64,000 nucleotides of DNA from Afipia sp. (GTDB taxonomy: Bacteria; Pseudomonadota; Alphaproteobacteria; Rhizobiales; Xanthobacteraceae), in NCBI GenBank assembly GCA_024508675.1, contig JANINQ010000003.1:347382-411381 (forward strand). Reading direction: 5' to 3'. Below the pieces are notes generated by a model. It ran no database searches. It had not been told where the DNA came from and saw only the letters and a list, made by a program, of their open reading frames with translations. Shown piece after piece: positions 27,432 through 37,062 of the stretch. The first letter of the stretch is position 1. Each line of letters begins with the position of its first letter. A program made the translations under genes and the position numbers.

Positions 27432-28601
27432 TCAGGCGCGGCGCCGTGAAAAGTCGGTGATCAGGATCAGCACCACGGCAGGAAGCAACCAGAGCGTGAC
27501 TGGGAGAAACGCGAAGATCGCCTTCCCGCTGATGTCCCATGCGATTCCGCCGAGGATCGACATGATCATCGCAAAGCCGTAGCCGAGGGTGAATACGCCC
27601 GCCGACATGCGAGGCACATCGTCAGGCGCGATGAGAAGCGCAGGCAATGCGAGCACGAGAGTGAGCGTGATGGCGCAAGAGAATCCGACCAGCGCGGCGG
27701 ATGTCACAACACTCCACCCGCCGGTGAAGGCAAGCGTGCCGGAAATTCCGGTCAGCCCGATCGCAACAGCCGCGAGCAGTGGCCACTTCTTTCGTTCCCA
27801 TCGGCTTGCCATAGCCAGCAGGATAAACGACGCAGGCAACTGACCGACGTTGAGCGCCGTCAGCGCCGGACCGATCAGGTCGGTGCGTCCGGTCTGCAGC
27901 AGGTATCCCGGAAGAAACGCGTTGGTGCAGAAGTAAAGCTGGTTGGCGGCGCTCATGATGATGCCGACCTTCCAGAGCAGCGGATCGCGCCAGGCCGGCA
28001 TCCACTCGCGCGGACGCGATACGGGCGCGCCCTTCCCGCCGGGCTGAAACCAGAAGATGACGACCGCAATCACGACAAGCGGGATCGACCAGAGCACGAG
28101 GCTGGCGCGCCAGCTTCCGGCCAGCAGCGACAGGATCACGCCTGCGAAAGCGACGGGAAAAATCTCGCCGCACAGAAGGCCATTCGTGTAGACCGCCGTG
28201 GCGAAGCCAATGCGGTCTGGCACCCACTGGCGGACGGTCGGCGGCAGCGACGGCTGCATCACCGCGATGCCTGCCGCCATGATGATCGTCGTGACGTAGA
28301 GCAGCCATGGATCGGATGCGAAGCCGCGCAAGGCCGAACCCGCTGCTGCGATCAGCAGGCCGATGATCAGCGCAGGCACCGCGCCGACGCGCGCGATCAG
28401 CCGCGAGCCCGGAACGGCGACAAGCGCGAACAGGAACACCGGAATGGCGTTGAGGATGCCGACCTCGGTGCCTGACAGCTTCAGGTCCAGAATGATCAGC
28501 GCCAGTACCGGCGGGATCGCAAGTATCGTCAGCCGCAGGCCGTTTCCGGCAAGCCAGAGCAGGAACAACGCGCTGAAGGACGATGACCGCTGCGGGGTCA
28601 T
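27432..28601 (-). CDS. MFS transporter, CynX/NimT-like
   Basis: A 389-residue protein with twelve hydrophobic segments. The opening [20 protein letters not shown] and the following [14 protein letters not shown] match the cyanate/2-nitroimidazole (CynX/NimT) branch. The substrate cannot be told from the sequence. Its ATG overlaps the valS stop (ATGA), an odd partner for a transporter, so it depends on valS translation. Confidence 0.85.
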   Translation of the reverse strand: MTPQRSSSFSALFLLWLAGNGLRLTILAIPPVLALIILDLKLSGTEVGILNAIPVFLFALVAVPGSRLIARVGAVPALIIGLLIAAAGSALRGFASDPWLLYVTTIIMAAGIAVMQPSLPPTVRQWVPDRIGFATAVYTNGLLCGEIFPVAFAGVILSLLAGSWRASLVLWSIPLVVIAVVIFWFQPGGKGAPVSRPREWMPAWRDPLLWKVGIIMSAANQLYFCTNAFLPGYLLQTGRTDLIGPALTALNVGQLPASFILLAMASRWERKKWPLLAAVAIGLTGISGTLAFTGGWSVVTSAALVGFSCAITLTLVLALPALLIAPDDVPRMSAGVFTLGYGFAMIMSILGGIAWDISGKAIFAFLPVTLWLLPAVVLILITDFSRRRA

Positions 28602-31456
28602 TCCGCGCCCTTGAGCCGCTCCAAAGCTTCGAGGATCTTTGCCTTGCGGCTTTCGGCTTCCTCGCGCTTCTCGCGCTGTTCTTCGATGACTTCTTCCGGC
28701 GCGTTGGCGACGAATTTCTCGTTGCCGAGCTTGGCGTCGACGCGCTGGATGTCGGCGTTGGCCTTTGCAAGCTCCTTGTCGAGACGGACCTTCTCTGCGC
28801 CGAGATCGATCACGCCCTTGAGCGGGATCGCGGCCACCTCGCCGCGCACCAGTAACTGCACCGAACCGTCCGGTGCGCGATCCGCGAAGGAAATGTCACC
28901 GAGGCGCGCGAGCCGTTTCATCACGTCGCTCCAGCGCTCCGCACGCGCCTTGATGTCGGCGGATGCCCCGACCAGCACCAGCGGAAACAGCGTTGCAGGC
29001 GGAATGTTCATTTCCGCGCGCACCGAGCGGATCGAGGAGATCAGTTCGACCAGCCAGCCGATTTCGGCTTCGGCCGCAGGATCGGTGAAAGGCGCGATTT
29101 CCGGCGCCGGCATCACAACGACCGGCATCGCCAGCGGATCGCCGGAGATCGCAGGCTCGATGATCGGCTCGGTGGGCGCCTTGAGCGGCCACTCGGCGAG
29201 CGCGAGCAAACCGTCGCGCTGCGCCGTCACCGCCCACAGTTCCTCGGTGAGGAACGGCATGAACGGATGCAGCAGCTTCAGGATTTCATCGCGGGCCCAG
29301 GCGATGCTGGCCTGTGTTTCGGCCTTCGCAGGCGAGTCAGGTCCCATCAGCACGGGCTTGGCGAGTTCGAGATACCAGTCGCAGAAGATGTTCCAGACGA
29401 AGCGATACATGATGCCCGCCGCGTCGTTGAAACGATAAGCCTGAATGGCTTCGGTGACTTCATGCGTCGTCTTCGCGGTTTCGTGCGCGATCCAGCGGTT
29501 GAGGGTTTCCTTCGCATTCGCCGGATCGAACCCGTCGGCCAGCGCGCAGCCGTTCATTTCGGCGAAGCGCGAGGCGTTCCACAGCTTGGTTGCGAAGTTG
29601 CGATAGCCTTCGACGCGCTGGGTCGAGAGCTTGATGTCGCGGCCCTGCGCCGCCATCGCCGCCAGCGTGAAGCGCAGCGCGTCGGCGCCGTAATCGTCGA
29701 TTAGATGCAGCGGGTCGATGACGTTGCCCTTCGACTTGGACATCTTCGCGCCCTTCTCGTCACGGACGAGGGCGTGGATGTAGACGGTCGGGAACGGCAC
29801 GTCCTTCATGAAGTGCAGGCCCATCATCATCATCCGGGCGACCCAGAAAAAGATAATGTCGAAGCCGGTCACCAGCACGTTGGTCGGGTAATAGCGTTCG
29901 ACGTCCTTCGTCTCGTCCGGCCAGCCCAGCGTCGAGAACGGCCACAGCGCGGAGGAGAACCACGTATCAAGCACGTCTTCATCGCGGGTGATGAAGTTTT
30001 CGCGCAATGCCGGATCAAGAGCCATGTCATGGCCCTGTTCGGCGGTGATGACTTCCTGCTCGACGTAATAACCGAGCGCGTTGCCGACGGCTTCTTCCTC
30101 GGTCTCGGCGACAAACACCTTGCCGTCCGGCCCATACCACGCCGGAATCTGGTGGCCCCACCACAGTTGCCGCGAGATGCACCACGGCTGGATGTTCTCC
30201 ATCCACTCGAAGTAGGTCTTTTCCCAGTTCTTCGGCACGAACTCGGTCGCGCCGCCGCGCACGGCGGCGATCGCCGGTGCGGCCATCGTCTTGGCGTCGA
30301 CGTACCACTGATCGGTGAGATAAGGCTCGATCACGACGCCGGAACGGTCGCCGTGCGGCACCATGTGCACGTTCGGCTCGATCTTCTCGAGAATGCCGCT
30401 CTCCTCGAGCCAGGCGACGATCTGCTTGCGCGCGGCGAAGCGATCCATGCCGTGCAAGGTCGCGGCGTGGGGCGACGAATTCTGCGGCAGACCATGCCAA
30501 TAGGCTTCGTTGTCGGTCAGCGAGATGCGGCCCTCGATGTCGAGGACGTTGATCTGCGGCAGGTTGTGACGTTTGCCGACCTCGAAGTCGTTGAAGTCGT
30601 GCGCCGGCGTGATCTTCACCGCGCCGGAGCCCTTTTCGGGATCGCTGTAATCATCGGCGACGATCGGAATGCGGCGACCGACCAGCGGCAGGATGACGTG
30701 CTTGCCGACGAGATGCCGATAGCGCTCGTCGTCGGGATGCACCGCGACAGCGCTATCGCCCAGCATGGTTTCCGGCCGCGTCGTCGCGACCACGATGAAA
30801 GTGGACGCGTCTTCAGGATTGAACATCTTGCCTTCGAGCGGATAGCGCAGATGCCACAGGCTGCCCTTGACCTCGATCTGCTGCACTTCGAGATCGGAGA
30901 TCGCGGTGAGCAGCTTCGGGTCCCAGTTGACCAGCCGCTTGTCCTTGTAGATCAGGCCCTGCGCGTAAAGCTCGACAAACACCTTCGCGACGGCGCGGGA
31001 CAGGCCCTCGTCCATGGTGAAGCGCTCGCGCGACCAGTCGCACGATGCGCCGAGGCGTTTGAGCTGATTGACGATGGTGCCGCCGGACTCAGCCTTCCAC
31101 TGCCATACGCGTTCGAGGAACTTGGCGCGGCCCATGTCGCGCCGGCCCGGCTCCTGCCGTTCCATCAACTGCCGCTCGACCACCATCTGCGTGGCGATGC
31201 CGGCATGGTCGGTGCCCGGCTGCCACAGCACATCGCGGCCGCGCATGCGCTCGAAGCGGCAGAGAATGTCCTGCAGCGTGTTGTTGAGCGCGTGGCCCAT
31301 GTGCAGCGAGCCGGTGACGTTCGGCGGCGGAATGACGATCGTGAAAGGCTCGGCGTCCTTGCGCTCAGGCCGTCCGGCCTTGAACGCGCCGGCGTCTTCC
31401 CACGCCTTCGCGATACGGTCTTCAATCTCGGCGGGCTGGTAGTTTTTCTCAATCAT
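28598..31456 (-). CDS. valS: Valyl-tRNA synthetase
   Basis: Class I aminoacyl-tRNA synthetase of about 952 residues. The HIGH motif appears as HMGH near 52-55 and KMSKS near 570. CP1 editing domain, anticodon-binding domain and the C-terminal coiled-coil arm (ending in [23 protein letters not shown] repeats) are present. I prefer ATG 31456 ([12 protein letters not shown]), which matches the usual N-terminus; an in-frame ATG at 31495 is possible. Neither has a strong SD. Confidence 0.95.
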   Translation of the reverse strand: MIEKNYQPAEIEDRIAKAWEDAGAFKAGRPERKDAEPFTIVIPPPNVTGSLHMGHALNNTLQDILCRFERMRGRDVLWQPGTDHAGIATQMVVERQLMERQEPGRRDMGRAKFLERVWQWKAESGGTIVNQLKRLGASCDWSRERFTMDEGLSRAVAKVFVELYAQGLIYKDKRLVNWDPKLLTAISDLEVQQIEVKGSLWHLRYPLEGKMFNPEDASTFIVVATTRPETMLGDSAVAVHPDDERYRHLVGKHVILPLVGRRIPIVADDYSDPEKGSGAVKITPAHDFNDFEVGKRHNLPQINVLDIEGRISLTDNEAYWHGLPQNSSPHAATLHGMDRFAARKQIVAWLEESGILEKIEPNVHMVPHGDRSGVVIEPYLTDQWYVDAKTMAAPAIAAVRGGATEFVPKNWEKTYFEWMENIQPWCISRQLWWGHQIPAWYGPDGKVFVAETEEEAVGNALGYYVEQEVITAEQGHDMALDPALRENFITRDEDVLDTWFSSALWPFSTLGWPDETKDVERYYPTNVLVTGFDIIFFWVARMMMMGLHFMKDVPFPTVYIHALVRDEKGAKMSKSKGNVIDPLHLIDDYGADALRFTLAAMAAQGRDIKLSTQRVEGYRNFATKLWNASRFAEMNGCALADGFDPANAKETLNRWIAHETAKTTHEVTEAIQAYRFNDAAGIMYRFVWNIFCDWYLELAKPVLMGPDSPAKAETQASIAWARDEILKLLHPFMPFLTEELWAVTAQRDGLLALAEWPLKAPTEPIIEPAISGDPLAMPVVVMPAPEIAPFTDPAAEAEIGWLVELISSIRSVRAEMNIPPATLFPLVLVGASADIKARAERWSDVMKRLARLGDISFADRAPDGSVQLLVRGEVAAIPLKGVIDLGAEKVRLDKELAKANADIQRVDAKLGNEKFVANAPEEVIEEQREKREEAESRKAKILEALERLKGAE

Positions 31457-31670
31457 CGTGCGTGCAATCGTCAGTTTATCGCGCTGGAACGCCATCCAGC
31501 GCGCTCTTGTGCGCGCTCTAGCGTGTTTTCAGGCGTCGTGAAATCCGGAATGCGCTGGGAAACGCGGGCGGGACTATATGAGGTGTCGCCCCTGAAAGCA
31601 AAACCTGCGGGATCACAGGGGCTTGAGAGGCGAAAGCCGGGTTCTTGATGAAGCTCGTCAGAACGAGCGA

Positions 31671-32441
31671 TTAGCGGCCGCGCGAAACCCGCTCGATCTC
31701 GGCCTTGACGATCCGCTCCACCAGATTGGGCAGGTTGTCGTCCAGCCACGATTTCAGCATCGGCCGCAGCATCTCCTTGACGAGATCCTCAAGGGTCCGG
31801 GCGTTGTTGCTGAGAACCGTGTTCTGCAGCGCGTTGAACGCCGACTCGACGGCGGACACCGTCGAACCCGACAGGATCTGTTGTTGCGGCGTCTCGCGCA
31901 CCGGTGCGCGCTCAGCATAGGACGGCGACGGGATCGGAGGCGTACGCTGCTGAGGCGGAATTTGTGCCACCGGTGTCTCGGTGAATTCGAGGTCGTCTTC
32001 GGGTTCGATCTTGTTGAATGTCGCGGGCGGTGCTTCAGCAACCGCCATCTGCTCGGTCAGTTCGAACACGTCCTCTTCAGGTTCTGGCTCTGCAGTCTTG
32101 GCCGGAGCCGCTGGTGCGTCGAAGCTCGCCATCATGGCATCGATCTCAGCCTGACTGTTCTTTGCGGCAGGCGCCGGAGCGGCAGCCGGTGCAGGCGCCG
32201 GGCGGGTCGGCGCGATCTTCGACGGCGGGATGCCTGTCATCACCGAGCGCGCGGGGGCCGCTGCCGGACGGGACATTTCCGCTTTTGGAACTTCGGTCTT
32301 CGGTGGCGCGGCAGGAGCCGCAGCGGGAGCTGCCGCAGCCGCGCCCGCGGCGGGCTTGGCCTCGTCATCGGAAATGATGCGCCTGATCGACGCGAGAATC
32401 TCCTCCATCGAGGGCTCTTGCGCCTTTGCCGGTTGCGTCAT
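31671..32441 (-). CDS. popZ: Polar organizing protein PopZ (DUF2497)
   Basis: Forms polar condensates that tether the chromosome origin and recruit cell-cycle proteins in alphaproteobacteria. The N-terminal helix QEPSMEEILASIRRIISDDE and the C-terminal oligomerisation part MLRPMLKSWLDDNLP...VERIVKAEIERV are diagnostic. The middle (about 30-170) is Ala/Pro/Glu-rich and disordered, as in known PopZ, though longer than Caulobacter's. ATG 32441 is preferred over 32453. It lies between tolC and valS, a conserved setting. Confidence 0.92.
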   Translation of the reverse strand: MTQPAKAQEPSMEEILASIRRIISDDEAKPAAGAAAAAPAAAPAAPPKTEVPKAEMSRPAAAPARSVMTGIPPSKIAPTRPAPAPAAAPAPAAKNSQAEIDAMMASFDAPAAPAKTAEPEPEEDVFELTEQMAVAEAPPATFNKIEPEDDLEFTETPVAQIPPQQRTPPIPSPSYAERAPVRETPQQQILSGSTVSAVESAFNALQNTVLSNNARTLEDLVKEMLRPMLKSWLDDNLPNLVERIVKAEIERVSRGR

Positions 32442-32694
32442 CTCGGACTCCACATCATCGGCCCGGATCCATCCTTGAGATCAACACAAAGCCGCACACC
32501 ATCGTCACGAATCGCTTTGGCGATCCCCCTGACGGTATGTCATGGCAACAATTGTTTGCAAGCAACGGCGGTTGTAGCGGGCCGGTTGATCACAACGCTG
32601 ATGTGGGAGGGTTAACCGGCGAACTTCACTTTGGCATCCGCGCCTGTCTCGCGACCCGAGGGTCAAAAGACATGGCGCGAATGCGAAGTGTCGG

Positions 32695-34107
32695 TTAGCG
32701 GCCGTCTGGCGTGCGAACGCCGAACCAGCTGTCGCGAACCTGATGGTAGTGGACACTCGGATCGTAGACGTTGGTTGCGAGCTTGAGAACGGTCGGCGAC
32801 AGGCGGCCGATGGAGTTCAGCACGCTGTAGGACGCGACGACGCGGTCATGCTGCGCGGTGACGAGCGCGACGCGTGCGTTCACAAGCGCTTGCTGTGCGT
32901 TCAGGACGTCGAGCGTGGTGCGCTGCCCGACCCTCGCCTCTTCGCGGACGCCGTTGAGCGCGATCTCGGAGGCCGCGACCTGCGACTGTGCCGACTGCAC
33001 CTGCGCCTTGCCGGCGATGAGCTGGCCCCATGCCTGCGCGACGGTGGCGCGGGTCTGGTCGCGGACCTGTTCGAGGTTCAGGCGCTGCTGGGCCAGCGTC
33101 TCTTTCGACTGGCGGATCAGCGAGTATTCCGCACCACCCTGATAGACCGGCACGGTCAACTGCGCGACCGCCGATGCACCGAAGGCGCGGTAAGTAGCCA
33201 TCGTGCTTTCGTAGGACTGCTGCACGCTGCCCTGCAGGGTGACGGTCGGGAACAGCGCGCCTTCGCTGACCTTCACCTGAAGGAAGCTGACGTCGATGCC
33301 GTACATGGCGGCGGTGACGTTCGGATTTTCCAGCAGGCTGAGATCGACAGCGCCGGTCAATGTGGGCGGCAGATAGCGATCGACAGGCGAACCCGGCGCG
33401 AGGTTGGACGGCTCGTTGCCGATGATGCGGCGGAAGTTCGCGCGCGTCGTCGTCAGGTTCGATTCCGCCGTCAGCAGTTGCGTCTTGCCCGCAGCAAGCT
33501 GCGCTTCAGACTGGGCGACGTCGGTCCGCGTGACTTCGCCGACATTGAAGCGGTCGCGAGTCTGCTTGAGGGTCTGTTCCAGAACCCGGACGTTGCTCTT
33601 CTGCACTTCGACGATTGCCGAGTCACGCAGGTAGTCCATGTAGACGGTCGCCGCCGAGAACAGCACCGTCTGTTCCAGAACGCGCAGGCCTTCCCGCGAA
33701 GCCGAAACCTGGCTTTCGGCAGCGCGGGTGCGGTTGGCGGTCTGCCCGCCATTATACAACGTCTGGCTGATGGTGGCGCCAACCGAACGCGGCGCATTGA
33801 CACCCGCGAGGCTGGTGGTGCTTAGCCGTCCACCGACCTGGGTGTTCTGTGCGGTGTCGGTGTATTGCGTTCCTGCACTGGCTGTCACAGCAACGCGTGG
33901 ACGATAGCCGGAGAGCGCCTGCGGCACGCTTTCGTCGGTGGCGCGCACCGAAGCGCGCTGGGCATTCAATTGTGGGTTGTTCTGATAGGCACGCACCAGA
34001 GCGGCCTCGATGGTGTCGGCAATAACCGGGGTGGTCACAGCCTGACTCATCAAGAGGGCCGCAAGCGCGGCACCCGCACTGAGTGTCTTCCGATATTTAG
34101 GTTGCAT
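32695..34107 (-). CDS. tolC: TolC family outer-membrane channel
   Basis: Outer-membrane factor of type I secretion and efflux systems, 470 residues. A signal peptide (MQPKYRKTLSAGAALAALLM ... ADT) is followed by two outer-membrane efflux repeats with long coiled-coil helices rich in Gln and Ala; NPQLNAQRASVRA near 47 and NPNVTAAMYGIDV near 245 are the repeat signatures. I chose ATG 34107; an in-frame ATG lies at 34122. It could serve the giant adhesin or other exporters; no ABC/adaptor pair is beside it. Downstream of pcm, with structured DNA between. Confidence 0.9.
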   Translation of the reverse strand: MQPKYRKTLSAGAALAALLMSQAVTTPVIADTIEAALVRAYQNNPQLNAQRASVRATDESVPQALSGYRPRVAVTASAGTQYTDTAQNTQVGGRLSTTSLAGVNAPRSVGATISQTLYNGGQTANRTRAAESQVSASREGLRVLEQTVLFSAATVYMDYLRDSAIVEVQKSNVRVLEQTLKQTRDRFNVGEVTRTDVAQSEAQLAAGKTQLLTAESNLTTTRANFRRIIGNEPSNLAPGSPVDRYLPPTLTGAVDLSLLENPNVTAAMYGIDVSFLQVKVSEGALFPTVTLQGSVQQSYESTMATYRAFGASAVAQLTVPVYQGGAEYSLIRQSKETLAQQRLNLEQVRDQTRATVAQAWGQLIAGKAQVQSAQSQVAASEIALNGVREEARVGQRTTLDVLNAQQALVNARVALVTAQHDRVVASYSVLNSIGRLSPTVLKLATNVYDPSVHYHQVRDSWFGVRTPDGR

Positions 34108-34208
34108 TACGTCTGTCCCCAAACCGGCATCCGCTCGCCATCAAGGCGCGCGAAAACCGGGTACCTGAGTCGCCTGTGCCCGTTCCGCGTAAGTCTATGC
34201 ATCGCCAA

Positions 34209-34257
34209 GCCGGGGTGAAACCCTTTCAGCCCGGCCACAGCCGAAACAGTTCGGCTG
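34209..34257. promoter_or_regulatory. Two tandem stem-loops upstream of tolC
   Basis: Stem 1 (34209-34220 with 34224-34235) pairs 11 of 12 bp around a CCC loop; stem 2 (34238-34245 with 34250-34257) is a perfect 8 bp (CAGCCGAA) around ACAG. Neither has a T tract on either strand, so a simple terminator is unlikely. They lie in the pcm-tolC gap, about 100 bp from the tolC start. Confidence 0.5.
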
Positions 34258-34281
34258 GGACATTGTAGCCACACTTGGGAA

Positions 34282-34305
34282 TTTCTAGGAACTTAGTCCT
34301 AGAAA
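34282..34305. promoter_or_regulatory. Perfect hairpin covering the pcm stop codon
   Basis: TTTCTAGGA (34282-34290) and its complement (34297-34305) form a 9-bp stem with a 6-nt loop. The pcm TAG stop (34301-34299 on the - strand) lies in one arm. It may protect the mRNA 3' end or join with the two hairpins further on. Confidence 0.5.
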
Positions 34306-34964
34306 ACGAACGCCGGACGGCGTTCCAGGCCCGTCAGGACCGGGGCCGAGGCATCGAACAGAACCCGGCTGCCGAAGTCGGCCGGAGAGCGCGCGATCAG
34401 TGTCGCGCGCGGGGGCTGACGGGTTGCGAACACACCCACGAGACGGCCGCCCATTTTGAGCTGCTCATACAGCGCCTCGGGCTCGAGTTCTGTGGCTCCG
34501 TCCATGACAATGACGTCATACGGCCCATGTGCGCGGTCGCCATCCACAGGCACGGCTGTCGTGACCGTCACGTTCGAGACGCCCAGAGCGGTGAGATTCG
34601 CCTTCGCAGCCGCCGCAAGCGACGAATCGGGTTCGGTGGCGAACACCTCGGCTGCCAGACGTGCGACAACCGCCGCCGAATAGCCGGTCGCGCAGCCGAC
34701 CACCAGCACCCGATCGGTCTCGGAGATGTCCGCCGCCTGCAGCATTTTCGCGAGTACCGCAGGCTGGATCAGGCAGCGCTTCGCCTGCCCCTTGGCTGCG
34801 ACGTCGATATCCATGTCCAGATAGGCGATCGCGCGCTTGTTCTCCGGGACAAATGTCTCACGCGGCACAGCGAGCATGGCGTCGATAATCCGCAGGTCCG
34901 TCACATCGCTCGGACGCACCTGACAGTCGACCATCGTTCGCCGCAGGGCCGTGAAATCTGACAT
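34299..34964 (-). CDS. pcm: Protein-L-isoaspartate O-methyltransferase family protein
   Basis: SAM-dependent methyltransferase of 221 residues. Family segments: MVDCQVRPSDV, VPRETFVP near 33, the lid region IQPAVLAKML near 66, SAM motif I VVGCATGYSAAV near 87 and VIVMDGAT near 150. Known role: repair of isoaspartate in aged proteins. This subgroup has a divergent motif I (usual GxGxGY reads GCATGY), so activity on isoaspartate is not assured. Upstream of tolC, a conserved alphaproteobacterial pairing. Confidence 0.88.
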   Translation of the reverse strand: MSDFTALRRTMVDCQVRPSDVTDLRIIDAMLAVPRETFVPENKRAIAYLDMDIDVAAKGQAKRCLIQPAVLAKMLQAADISETDRVLVVGCATGYSAAVVARLAAEVFATEPDSSLAAAAKANLTALGVSNVTVTTAVPVDGDRAHGPYDVIVMDGATELEPEALYEQLKMGGRLVGVFATRQPPRATLIARSPADFGSRVLFDASAPVLTGLERRPAFVF

Positions 34965-35145
34965 GGGATAACCTCAAGCATGACCGCCGGCTCGACGCGT
35001 CCGGCGCAGGCATATTTGCTGCAAGGGCGAATGCGTTGCAAGCCTGTCCCGCTATGGGCTTTTGCCCGCTGGGAGCCTATGTCGGGAGCGAGAGTGACAA
35101 TCTTCAGCCCCGCTCGGGGACGTACCGACCGGCAGACAGGTTCAG

Positions 35146-35427
35146 ATGAGAAAAGCCCCGCCCAGACGCCGAGGCAGCACCCCTCCGCCGGAGCAATCCG
35201 CCGCCGCCTCTGAGCACGGCTCTTTCTCGGCACACGGCTTGTCGCGGATGCGCAGGCAGATGGACGAGTTCGATGATCTTCCGCCTGAAGTGCGGGCCGC
35301 GCTGATGTCGGCCCATGAGCCGAGCGACCAGATGATCGACGTGCTCTGCGCCATGAATCGCGGCGGGTTTCCGGTCGCCGACATGATGAAGGTGATCGAA
35401 ACGAGCAATGCCAAGAGCGGCGGCTGA
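35146..35427 (+). CDS. Small conserved-looking hypothetical protein (93 aa)
   Basis: I do not recognise the family. The first 30 residues are basic and Pro/Ser-rich; the rest is a compact acidic, helical domain (MDEFDDLPPEVRAALMSAHE, then MIDVLCAMNRGGFPVADMMKVIE), with codon use like its neighbours. It has no signal peptide or membrane segment. ACAGG lies upstream of ATG 35146. It is divergent from pcm and on the strand of the following outer-membrane genes. Confidence 0.55.
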   Translation: MRKAPPRRRGSTPPPEQSAAASEHGSFSAHGLSRMRRQMDEFDDLPPEVRAALMSAHEPSDQMIDVLCAMNRGGFPVADMMKVIETSNAKSGG

Positions 35428-35569
35428 CCGCCGGAGCGGAAAAGCCAATCCAGCTGTAATTGGAATATCTTAGGTGTTGCGGGGCCGCTACAGCTTTCCG
35501 GAGCGGTATCTGACTATTCTAGCGCATCGATATTTGACTGCTCGTCTAGATTTTTATCTGAGGAATTTC

Positions 35570-36388
35570 ATGAGAAAGATTTTGATCGCGGCCGCGATTG
35601 CGGTCCTTGGCACATCTGCGGCTCAGGCACAGGGGACGTGGGCCGGGACTTATACCGGCATCAATGCAGGCGGCTCATGGAGCAACTCGGGCGGATCAAA
35701 TACCGCAACGTGTGGCGCCCCCGGCGGTCTGGATGTTTACATCTGCAATAACACCGATCCGACGGCGGCGTCGGAACTGCTGAATTCGCTGGTACGCTCC
35801 TCCTCGGGAGGTCAGTTCACTGGCGGCGCGCATGCCGGCATCAACTGGCAGTCTGGCGCTTTCGTCTACGGCATCGAAAGCGACCTAGGTTACCTCAATA
35901 TCGGCAAGCGGCAGACTGGCACCGGCGTCTATTCGACCGGCGGTGGTGGTGGCGCGGGCCTTGGCGGTGATACCTACTGGATCAACACATCGGCTTCGAG
36001 CGACTTCCTGTTCACGTTCCGCGGTCGGCTCGGTTACGCTATCTCGCCAAACCTTCTGGCTTACGGCACAGGCGGTCTCGCCGTCGGCCGGACCACTGTG
36101 TCCAGCAACTACCAGGACACGCACAATCACGGCGGGCCTCTCGGAGGCAACGGCGCACTCACAACCGAGCGGTTCAAGCTCGGCTGGACGGCGGGTGCGG
36201 GCCTTGAATATGCCTATGCCCGTAACTGGACCGTGCGCGCCGAATACATGTACGTCGATCTGGGAACGTCCAGCGCGAACATGATCATCAACAATCCGCC
36301 ACACGCTCCGGAATACACGCCCTTCTCCACGTCTTACGACATGAACTCGCATATCCTGCGCGCGGGCCTCAGCTATCGCTTCCAGTGA
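35570..36388 (+). CDS. Outer-membrane beta-barrel protein (Omp25/Omp31-like)
   Basis: A 272-residue protein with a signal peptide (MRKILIAAAIAVLGTSAAQA). It has the 8-stranded barrel pattern: GTWAGTYTGINAGGSW at the first strand, FRGRLGYAI, LAYGTGGLAVG, WTAGAGLEYAYARNWTVRAEYMYVDLG, and a terminal aromatic (SYRFQ). This is the porin-like OMP_b-brl family of alphaproteobacteria. Roles are structural; some bind heme or host surfaces, not inferable here. ATG 35570 follows GAGGAA. A terminator follows. Confidence 0.9.
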   Translation: MRKILIAAAIAVLGTSAAQAQGTWAGTYTGINAGGSWSNSGGSNTATCGAPGGLDVYICNNTDPTAASELLNSLVRSSSGGQFTGGAHAGINWQSGAFVYGIESDLGYLNIGKRQTGTGVYSTGGGGGAGLGGDTYWINTSASSDFLFTFRGRLGYAISPNLLAYGTGGLAVGRTTVSSNYQDTHNHGGPLGGNGALTTERFKLGWTAGAGLEYAYARNWTVRAEYMYVDLGTSSANMIINNPPHAPEYTPFSTSYDMNSHILRAGLSYRFQ

Positions 36389-36409
36389 CCGCATCATCAG
36401 ATGCTCTGT

Positions 36410-36438
36410 AAAAGCCCGGCGGATTGTCGGGCTTTTTT
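36410..36438 (+). terminator. Intrinsic terminator after the Omp25-like gene
   Basis: AAAAGCCCG (36410-36418) pairs with CGGGCTTTT (36428-36436), loop of 9 nt, followed by more T. Classic rho-independent form. Confidence 0.9.
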
Positions 36439-36539
36439 ATGCGTAAGGCCCCGTTTCCAATATTGTTCGCTCGGACCACATCAGGACCCCGAGGCCATTG
36501 CATAAGCCCTTGGGGGACTATAAGAACCGCGACTGTTGG

Positions 36540-36613
36540 GGCCACGTGGCGGAGTGGTTACGCAACGGTCTGCAAAACCGTGTACACCGGTTCAATTCCG
36601 GTCGTGGCCTCCA
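36540..36613 (+). tRNA. tRNA-Cys (anticodon GCA)
   Basis: Acceptor arms GGCCACG and CGTGGCC pair over 7 bp; discriminator U73 at 36610 is the Cys identity base; CCA is encoded at 36611-36613. The anticodon stem ACGGT/ACCGT encloses CTGCAAA, anticodon at 36572-36574. The T arm CCGGTTCAATTCCGG is canonical. Confidence 0.97.
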
Positions 36614-36725
36614 ATAGCCTTCTGTAGTCTTTGGACATTCACCCCATTTTCATTTTAGGGCGATTAGGTCTTTGCAAGACTCGGGGCCTTTGGTATAGGC
36701 GGCCCCATTGCTGCTTCAGCAGTAT

Positions 36726-36800
36726 TCCTCGGTAGCTCAGCGGTAGAGCATTCGACTGTTAATCGAATGGTCGCTGGTTCGAATCCAGCCCGGGGAGCCA
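36726..36800 (+). tRNA. tRNA-Asn (anticodon GTT)
   Basis: Acceptor TCCTCGG pairs with CCGGGGA (one G-U); discriminator G at 36797 and encoded CCA at 36798-36800. Anticodon stem TTCGA/TCGAA encloses CTGTTAA, anticodon at 36758-36760. The T arm CTGGTTCGAATCCAG is canonical. It lies 112 bp after tRNA-Cys on the same strand. Confidence 0.97.
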
Positions 36801-37062
36801 ACAAATTCAGCCATTTCCAGAACATTGAGTGTTTCGAGCGGCCCGCGGCGTGCCGAACGCTCCGGCTTGGGAACCTGTCCCTGGAGCTGAGGCCCGACCG
36901 CCCTGGCGCTCTGGCGCGGTCGCAAACGAAAAATTTGGCTTTTTCGTTACAAAAACAAATAGTTCTGAATGGAACCTCCTCTGATCTGTGTGACTTCCCC
37001 GCTACAGCCACGGTCGCAGAATCCCGGTAGGTAAAGAGAGACCTTTTGGAACGGAGATTTTT

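Noticed and set aside
31499..31519. GCGCGC inverted repeat between popZ and valS as a terminator
   Set aside because: Very low-complexity GC arms and no T tract; chance is likely at this GC content.
29705..31648. 647-residue + strand frame opposite valS
   Set aside because: Shadow of valS; no motifs, and the - strand carries HMGH and KMSKS.
36540..36800. tRNA pair as attachment site of an integrated element
   Set aside because: No integrase, no duplicated tRNA 3' end and no foreign base composition seen nearby.
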